44,644 bases of DNA from positions 1 to 44,644 of the forward strand of contig DXAV01000012.1 in NCBI GenBank assembly GCA_019116805.1. The letters run 5' to 3'. This DNA is from Candidatus Bacteroides merdavium. Lineage in GTDB: Bacteria; Bacteroidota; Bacteroidia; Bacteroidales; Bacteroidaceae. Shown one piece after another: positions 39,201 through 44,644 of this stretch. Numbering within the stretch: position 1 is the stretch's first letter; every line of letters begins with the position of its first letter. The notes beneath the pieces are model-generated. The model was not told where the DNA came from, searched no databases, and saw nothing but the letters and a program-made list of their open reading frames with translations. Position numbers and translations under genes: made by a program.

Positions 39201-40213
39201 TGATACATGGCAAAATTTCATACAAATCTGAAGTAAACAAGGGCAGTACGTTCTATGTTACGTTACGCAATGCTGATATTGATTCTTCTTTTGATAATAA
39301 TGTTATACATAAACAGATATCTCCGGTTATAGAAAATAGAACTGAGTATATTGGTGATGATTCTGAAAATATTAAAGAATCTTTGGATACATTGCTTATA
39401 GTCGAGGATAATGATGAACTACGCTGTTATTTAAAGAAGATTTTTGAACGTGATTATCGGGTTATAGATGTATCTGATGGAAGTAAGGCTTTGGAATGTT
39501 TGGCAGAAGAATATCCGGATCTTATTCTGTCGGATGTTATGATGCCTGGTATCCAGGGTGACGAGCTTTGTCGTATAGTAAAGGAAAATCCACAAACATC
39601 CGGCATACCGTTTATATTGCTTACTGCCAAGGTAACCCATGATGCCATGGTTACCGGTCTGAAAAGTGGAGCGGACGACTATATTCCTAAACCTTTCAGT
39701 GCAGAAATTTTAAGATTGAAGGTTCATAGTATTCTCGAAACCAGAAATCATCTTCGTGAATATGTTCTGAAAAATGTGGTGGCGCAAATAGAGAAAAATG
39801 AAACTGTTGGCACTGATACTTTGAACAATGATGATGAAATACGGCAAACAGACGAGGGCAATGTTCAGAATGATACAGTACCGGTATCAGAGGATGATTT
39901 GAATTTTATTAAGCATGCAACACAACTCGTCATGGATAATATGGATGATGAAGAATTTAATATTAACCAATTGTGCCAGGAAATGGCTATGAGCCGTACC
40001 TTGTTCTACAACCGTTTGAAATCACTTACAGGAAAGGCACCGCAGGACTTCATACGTCTGATTCGCCTTCAGAGGGCGGCAGAACTGTTGAAACAAGGAA
40101 AGCCTGTGGCAGATGTAGCCGCTGAAACCGGATTTGTGAATTCTAAATATTTCAGTATATTGTTCAAGAAACAATTTGGTATATCACCAAGCAAGTTTCT
40201 GGAGCAAAACTAA
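36221..40213 (+). CDS. Hybrid two-component system (HTCS) regulator
   Basis: A 1330-residue one-protein signalling system that senses a glycan in the periplasm and activates an adjacent polysaccharide utilization locus. The order is signal peptide (1-23), two beta-propeller-like runs of WxG repeats (about 30-640), a Y_Y_Y domain (about 690-755), a transmembrane helix (763-783), HisKA with His805 in TAHDIRTPVTL, HATPase_c (about 910-1020), a receiver domain with Asp1105 in LILSDVMMPG, and a C-terminal AraC-type helix-turn-helix (about 1225-1330). All catalytic residues are present. The glycan is probably a beta-glucan, judged by the GH16 gene downstream. The codon use is AT-richer than in the housekeeping genes to the left. 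Confidence 0.95.
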   Translation: MKINLKYILLVISFVLSISALYAESFDGMFSVRHIGRTDGLSSERVFSIVEDNDNVMWISTRTGVDRYNGRTVKNYSLSANYYYGDLAGRIIRLYFDNKLGLLAYDHTGRIYKYQPNTDSFELYLFLGEYIEGEIILNKIFSDENGTLWFGLSRGLYSKKSDGALCCVLEDNYINDIACLCDSLFVGTSNGVFRLSCREDSVSNQLVEDKNVQTLYFDKSENKLWIGTFNSGLWTLDLGNYSLHRIKGQHLSFFNPIRAITPYDNNRILVGIDGGGVYFVDKHTSETKLFVNTEDSGEFFLRGNGIYAVTKDFQDNIWIGSYTGGVSVAISLKYPINIMTHERGNPQSLVNNNVNDIEENINYDLWFATDDGISIRNKSDRRWKHILKSIVIVDLCSSGDGNIWAGTYGDGLYLIDKDGRVIRHLTQKPEGLTTNYIFSVKEDKDGDLWIGGLDGNLIIADKQGKRKNEFDINWVHSIEEVDSLRMAVATVNGFCIVEKYTSQFRRYATTSEFNDKNVSAYIISMLFNGDGTVWLGTEGGGLNLYDMNSGDVKIITTKEGLLSDDIYSLQRDNKGRIWASTGKGLAVVNGLKVSNLNYIHDTDKTYNKSACIKLSDGRFAYGSTYGAIFITPGAMAVEEYDAPVRITDLKLEYISPEKEIQMRPSIYAMLMDKKVDLDYSYNSFSVTFESINYRFQHDIAYQYILEGYEKSWSAVYSNGTVRYTNVSPGMYTLKVRSLRKSNGEIISEASLSINIDQPWWNSWYAWIIYLSLVFGIFYFILRYKSNQLQKRHNEDKIKFFVETAHDIRTPVTLIMAPLEDLSKKKDLSDDVSYLLETARNNTRKLHALVSQLLEFEKIDTNKKNVTLKPVNINDLLVKECVSFQSYCDKKQLHIKISLPEHDVFAMADEQMMEMLLDNLISNACKYTLANGTISLSLLSDKKNVVIEVQDTGIGIPADAGRQLFKNVYRAVNARQTNEPGTGFGLLQVQRLVNMIHGKISYKSEVNKGSTFYVTLRNADIDSSFDNNVIHKQISPVIENRTEYIGDDSENIKESLDTLLIVEDNDELRCYLKKIFERDYRVIDVSDGSKALECLAEEYPDLILSDVMMPGIQGDELCRIVKENPQTSGIPFILLTAKVTHDAMVTGLKSGADDYIPKPFSAEILRLKVHSILETRNHLREYVLKNVVAQIEKNETVGTDTLNNDDEIRQTDEGNVQNDTVPVSEDDLNFIKHATQLVMDNMDDEEFNINQLCQEMAMSRTLFYNRLKSLTGKAPQDFIRLIRLQRAAELLKQGKPVADVAAETGFVNSKYFSILFKKQFGISPSKFLEQN

Positions 40214-40236
40214 TAGATAGTTCTATATTTATATTA

Positions 40237-40299
40237 CGGGCTGACAAATCAATAATGTCTTATTTATGAACATTTATTGATTTGTCAGCCCGATTTTTA
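40237..40299 (+). terminator. Strong terminator after the HTCS gene
   Basis: CGGGCTGACAAATCAATAA (40237-40255) is perfectly complementary to 40274-40292 (19 bp, 18-nt loop), followed by ATTTTTATA. The regulator is thus transcribed apart from the GH16-SusC genes. Confidence 0.85.
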
Positions 40300-40333
40300 T
40301 ATGTTTTCTTGGTTAAAAAGCAAAAATGATAGA

Positions 40334-40376
40334 TTTCAACCCTTTTCTGTCAGCATTCAAACCCTGAAAAACAGGA
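40334..40376. promoter_or_regulatory. Candidate HTCS operator, 21-bp-spaced direct repeat
   Basis: TTTCAACCCTTTTCTG at 40334 and ATTCAAACCCTGAAAAACAG at 40355 form an imperfect direct repeat with 21-base spacing, two helical turns, about 100 bases before the GH16 start. AraC-type domains bind tandem half-sites of this spacing. The match is weak in its second half. Confidence 0.35.
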
Positions 40377-40479
40377 TTATACCCAATTTTGCCAACAGCT
40401 TGGAAGCTGAATGTAATCTTTAGTTAACAGTAAAAGAGAAAGTGAAAATACATAATGTTTAACCAAAAAACTATCGCTA

Positions 40480-41400
40480 ATGAAAACAGTAATTTTATTT
40501 CTATTATTCTTTTTTGGAGTAAATCTGCAATCGTGTTCGACAAATAATGAACCGGTAAAGCCTGATAATCCGGAAGAGGAAATCAAAGATGATAATGAAG
40601 GACAGGAGGAGGAACCTGAGCTGCCTGATGAGCAACCAGGAGAAGAAGATGAACCCTCGAAACAGTGGAAACTTGTGTTTACAGAAGATTTCAACACATT
40701 TGATAATTCTGTTTGGACAAAAGAGACTCATGAGCCTGGGTGGGTGAACAATGAACTTCAGGAATATATTGAAGAGTGTGTAAGTGTCGGGAAAGACGGT
40801 GACAAGACAGTGCTTGTTTTGACTGCCAAGAGAGAAGGAGATAAATTTTATTCTGGTCGTGTAAACAGCAAAGGCAAGAAAAGTTTTCAGTATGGGAAAG
40901 TGGAATCAAGTATAAAACTTCCCAAAACGGCTAATGGATTATGGCCGGCATTCTGGATGATGGGAGACAACGACAAGGAATGGCCTGCTTGTGGTGAAAT
41001 CGATATTATGGAGATGGGAGAAAAAGCCGGTATAGCCAATAATACAACAGAAGCATACATAAATTCGGCAATTCATTATGGTCCTGATGTTGAAGGACAT
41101 GAGCAGATTTTCCAGACTAAGACTATGGAAAAAAGTCTTCAGGATGGCAACTATCATGTATATTCTCTGGAGTGGAATGAAAATGAACTTATTGTAAAGG
41201 TTGATGATATACTGATCAAAACTTTTAATATCGGACCGGACAGTGGTCGTTTTGAATACTTTAACGATAAATTTTATTTCTTGTTCAATTTGGCTGTAGG
41301 TGGTGACTTTCCCGGTATAACAGATCCGGCACAAATTACAGCATTGAAAGATGGAGAAAAAGCCCAGATGTTCATCGATTGGGTGAAAATATATAATTAA
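40480..41400 (+). CDS. GH16 endo-beta-glucanase (laminarinase-like) lipoprotein
   Basis: A 306-residue surface-type lipoprotein. The lipobox is NLQSC (Cys19), followed by a very acidic, Pro/Glu-rich linker (about 24-66) of the kind that tethers enzymes at the outer surface in Bacteroides. The GH16 beta-jelly-roll has the catalytic motif GEIDIMEMG: Glu173 nucleophile, Asp175 and Glu178 acid/base. The WPAFWM motif lies just before it. GH16 enzymes of this type cut beta-1,3 or mixed-linkage glucans; which of them is not decidable here. It precedes SusC by 28 bases, with no terminator in between, so the two share a transcript. Confidence 0.9.
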   Translation: MKTVILFLLFFFGVNLQSCSTNNEPVKPDNPEEEIKDDNEGQEEEPELPDEQPGEEDEPSKQWKLVFTEDFNTFDNSVWTKETHEPGWVNNELQEYIEECVSVGKDGDKTVLVLTAKREGDKFYSGRVNSKGKKSFQYGKVESSIKLPKTANGLWPAFWMMGDNDKEWPACGEIDIMEMGEKAGIANNTTEAYINSAIHYGPDVEGHEQIFQTKTMEKSLQDGNYHVYSLEWNENELIVKVDDILIKTFNIGPDSGRFEYFNDKFYFLFNLAVGGDFPGITDPAQITALKDGEKAQMFIDWVKIYN

Positions 41401-41428
41401 TCTTAATACTATTACTTATTAAAAACTT

Positions 41429-44400
41429 ATGAGAAGATTAAACTACAAGTACACATTGTATTGCGGTACATTGTCTCTATCCCTTTTTGTAGGAATGCCG
41501 CAGTTGAATGCTGGGGTTACGGAAAATAATCTTTCAGTAATGCAACAAAGCCGACAAGTGTCAGGTAATGTCAAAGATGCTATGGGAGCTATAATCGGTG
41601 CTTCTATTGTTGAAAAAGGTACTACCAACGGAACCATTACCGATTTGGATGGTAATTTTGTCTTGAATGTGCAACAGGGTGCTACACTGGTTATAAGTTT
41701 TGTAGGCTACAAAACAAAAGAAGTAAAAGTTGGTACTGCACCACTGGATATCACCCTAGAGGAAGACAGCAAGGTTTTGAGTGAGGTCGTTGTTACCGCA
41801 TTGGGTATCAAACGTGAACGTAAGGCACTTGGTTATGGTGTTGATGAAGTTAAGGGAGAGGCTTTGACAAAAGCTAAGGAGACTAATGTGATTAACTCTA
41901 TGGCTGGTCGTGTTCCAGGTCTGGTTGTCAGTCAGACTGCAGGTGGTCCTTCAGGCTCTACACGTGTGCTTTTGCGTGGTAATACAGAAATGACAGGAAA
42001 CAACCAACCTCTGTATGTCATTGATGGAGTACCTTTGGATAATACAAACTATGGCAGTGCCGGTACGGAAGGAGGTTATGACTTGGGTGACGGTATTTCA
42101 AGCATTAACCCTGATGATATAGAGAATATGTCTGTTCTTAAAGGTCCTGCTGCTTCAGCGTTGTATGGGAGCCGTGCCAGTCACGGTGTAATTCTTATCA
42201 CAACAAAGAAGGCTAGCGGTAAGGATGGTGAACGTATGAGTGTTGAGTATAATGGTACAATGACATTTGAAACTCAACTTGCTAAATGGAACGAAGTTCA
42301 GCAAATATATGGTATGGGTAGTGATGGCACTTACAGTATAAATGCTGTTGCAAACACAAATAAGAGTTGGGGACCAAAAGCCGACGGTTCAAATATGCTG
42401 GATTATTTTGATGGTGTTTCGCGTCCGTATTTGATAATTCCTGATAATGTATCAGGTTTCTTCCGTACAGGTTTGACTGCAACAAATACATTGACTTTAA
42501 GCTCAAGTCATGGAAAGTCGGGAGTACGTTTCACTTACACCGATATGCGTAATAAAGATATAGCTCCTAATACCAATATGAGCCGTAACATATTCAATTT
42601 GCGTGCCAATACGAGTATGGGAAAAGTAGATCTGGATTTCAGTACAAACTATACACGCGAATCGGTAAAGAACCGTCCGGCTCTTGGCGACAGCAAAGGT
42701 AATGTCGGTAAAAACCTTATGACTCTTGCCACTACATACGATCAGGAATGGCTGAAAACATATCAGGATGCAAATGGTGAATATTCTAATTGGAATGGTT
42801 TGGATCCATATAATGTAAACCCTTACTGGGATGTTTACAAAAACTCGAACCAATCTGATAAAGACCAGTTCCGTTTCAATGGTAAGGCAATATGGAACGT
42901 TGCTGACCATTTTAAGCTTCAAGGTACTGTCGGAGCTGAATTCAACTGGTTTAAGTTTGAGGATTTCAAGGCTCCTACTACTCCTGGCTATGAAGCAGGC
43001 AGATTGCAGATAAGCAATTTCAGAAACCGTATGTACAACTTCGAAATGTTGGCTCTATATAACAACTCCTGGGGGGATTTCGATTTCAATGCGACATTGG
43101 GTGCCAACTTGTATAAAGTGAATAATGAGACTACAATCACTACAGCTCAGGATATGAAGATACGTGAAACTGTGGCGCTCATGAGCTTTAATGAAACAAG
43201 TGTGGAACAGAATTATTACAGAAAGCAGATAAATTCTATTTATGGTGCAGTAAATGTAGGATGGAGACACCTGATATATCTTGATGCTACATTGCGCGGA
43301 GACCGTTCTTCCACATTGCCTTTGAATAACAATACATATATCTATCCTTCATTCTCAGGTAGCTTTGTATTCTCTGAACTTATCAAGAATCACAATCTTC
43401 TGCCTTACGGTAAACTACGTGTTTCTTGGGCGCAGGTTGGTAGCGATACAGATCCTTATCAGTTGGGACTGGTATATACGAAATCTAAATTTACTTATCC
43501 AGGATATACTTTAGGTTCTATCAGTAACAGTACTATCCCTAATCGTGATTTAAAGCCTACAAGAACCAATTCATACGAAATGGGATTGGAATTGAAATTC
43601 CTGAATAACCGTATTGGTTTGGATTTTACTTATTATAATCAGACTAGTAAAAACCAGATTATGGCGATGGCGAGTTCATGGGCTTCCGGTTATACATATC
43701 GTATGATTAATGCTGGAGAAATCCAGAATAACGGTATTGAAATAGCTTTGAACACTCGTCCTATCCAGACAAAGGACTTTTCATGGGACTTGAACATCAA
43801 CTTCTCTAAGAACAATAACAAGGTTAAGGAGTTGGTTGACGGTATTGATTTGTTCGAGCTGGAAAAGGCTACATGGCAGGATGTTCAGGTAGCAGCTGTA
43901 GTAGGAGAAAATTTTGGTTCTATCATTGGTCCTGATTTCAAACGCAATGAAAATGGTGATATCTTGATTGATCCAAGCACCGGTTTGCCACAATACGACA
44001 ATAGCAATCATATTTTGGGTAACGCTTCATGGGATTGGACAGGTGGTGTAGTAACGAACTTCACATACAAGAATGTTTCTCTTGCTGCTGTATTCGATAT
44101 TAAGGTTGGCGCCGATTTGTATTCAATGTCTGCCCGTGCCGCATACGAATCCGGTAAAGCATTGGAAACATTGGAAGGACGCGAAGAATGGTATAAATCA
44201 GAAGAACAGCGTAAGGCTCTTGGTATCAGCGAAGCAAACTGGACACCTACAGGCGGTTTCATTGCCCCAGGTGTAATAGACAATGGTGACGGAACATATC
44301 GTCCTAACGATATTTACGTAAATCCTGAGGATTATTGGATGAATATCAGCCGTTATGCACCGTCAATGTTCGTTTATGATAACTCGTATATCAAATGTCG

Positions 44401-44521
44401 TGAAATCACATTGAGCTATTCGTTACCAAAGACATGGTTGAAGAATAAGGTTCAAGGATTGACAGTGTCTTTCGTTGCACGTAATCCGTTTATCGTTTGG
44501 AAAAATATTCCTAATCATTAG
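41429..44521 (+). pseudogene. SusC-type TonB-dependent transporter, 3' end cut by an IS
   Basis: A 1030-residue frame of SusC type. Signal peptide about 1-29, a carboxypeptidase-regulatory-like domain (QVSGNVKDAMGAIIGASIVEKGTTNGTITD in part, about 43-120), the SusC plug motifs (VVVTALGIKRE, LLRGNTEM, YVIDGVPLDN, VLKGPAASALYGSRASHGVILITTK) and most of the 22-strand barrel. It ends abruptly in RNPFIVWKNIPNH. Family members continue from NIPN for roughly 30-40 more residues to the closing strand and a terminal Phe. Here the frame meets a foreign sequence with hairpin TGTCCCG/CGGGACA and a stop. The transporter is probably non-functional because the closing strand carries the assembly signal. Confidence 0.85.
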
Positions 44522-44644
44522 TGTCCCGTTAAAATCGGGACAAATTAATATTAATCAAACAATCCCGGAAAAAGGGAAGAATTGAGTTCTTTGACATCAT
44601 TGAAATTAGTCTTCTCAAACAGTTCTTTAAGGCATGTTTTGTCC
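44516..44644 (-). mobile_element. End of a second insertion sequence, different from the IS30 element
   Basis: The SusC sequence stops at about 44516-44521. It is followed by TGTCCCG (44522-44528) and CGGGACA (44536-44542), a 7-bp hairpin often seen at IS termini, and then by the 3' end of a transposase-like frame on the minus strand. The other end, the terminal repeats and any target duplication lie outside the window. Confidence 0.65.
44551..44644 (-). CDS. Transposase C-terminus, partial
   Basis: A 30-codon minus-strand frame that enters from the window edge and ends with TAA at 44553-44551. It reads DKTCLKELFEKTNF, then NDVKELNSS and LFPGLFD. This style of C-terminus is seen in Bacteroides IS4-type transposases, but the family is inferred from so short a stretch with low certainty. 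It runs toward the broken susC. Confidence 0.5.
   Translation of the reverse strand, partial: DKTCLKELFEKTNFNDVKELNSSLFPGLFD

Overview
The window comes from a member of the Bacteroidales, almost certainly Bacteroides or a close relative. The signs are the gene order yceD-rpmF-fabH-era-der, TAnnTTTG-type -7 promoter boxes with few Shine-Dalgarno sites, a GH84 O-GlcNAcase of the Bacteroides type, a hybrid two-component system (HTCS) regulator, and a SusC-type TonB-dependent transporter. No rRNA, tRNA or CRISPR array was seen.

Layout. 1-3844: translation, fatty-acid and ribosome-assembly genes (yceD 3' end, rpmF, fabH, era, der). 4144-7021: a TPR sensor histidine kinase and a NarL-type response regulator. 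7265-9624: a lipid-transport block, with mlaF and mlaE on the minus strand and an lptB-like ATPase divergent from them across a face-to-face promoter region. 9701-15681: secreted glycan-related genes (GH84 hexosaminidase, a lyase-like toroid protein, an unrecognised putative lipoprotein) and an orphan fragment of a fucose-isomerase-like protein. 16177-23101: a FabK/nitronate monooxygenase-like flavoprotein, trigger factor, clpP-clpX, recQ. 23199-32536: guaB, then an apparent co-directional run of three parvulin-type periplasmic folding proteins (the last SurA-like), an LptA/OstA-like protein, a 97-residue membrane protein and mutL. 32653-34140: an internally shortened OmpA-type gene converging on trpS.

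34831-36111 is an IS30-family insertion sequence. Immediately to its right the composition becomes AT-rich and a polysaccharide utilization locus begins: an HTCS regulator, a GH16 laminarinase/beta-glucanase-like lipoprotein and a SusC transporter. The SusC gene is cut short near its 3' end by a second, different insertion sequence whose transposase 3' end runs off the window on the minus strand. In this strain the locus is therefore probably damaged for beta-glucan uptake.

The most unusual signals are non-coding. (1) Arrays of short imperfect repeats with an almost exact 22-bp period occur in three separate intergenic regions (about 12139-12292, 15792-15900 and 34544-34634). Two of them carry the partial palindrome ATGTTTSAAACAT in each unit. 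(2) A perfect 15-bp inverted repeat brackets the guaB promoter. (3) A 9-bp inverted repeat places two -7 boxes face to face between mlaE and lptB. (4) A 45-bp-armed imperfect inverted repeat lies upstream of trpS. Classical systems such as CRISPR, toxin-antitoxin or phage defence were looked for and not found.
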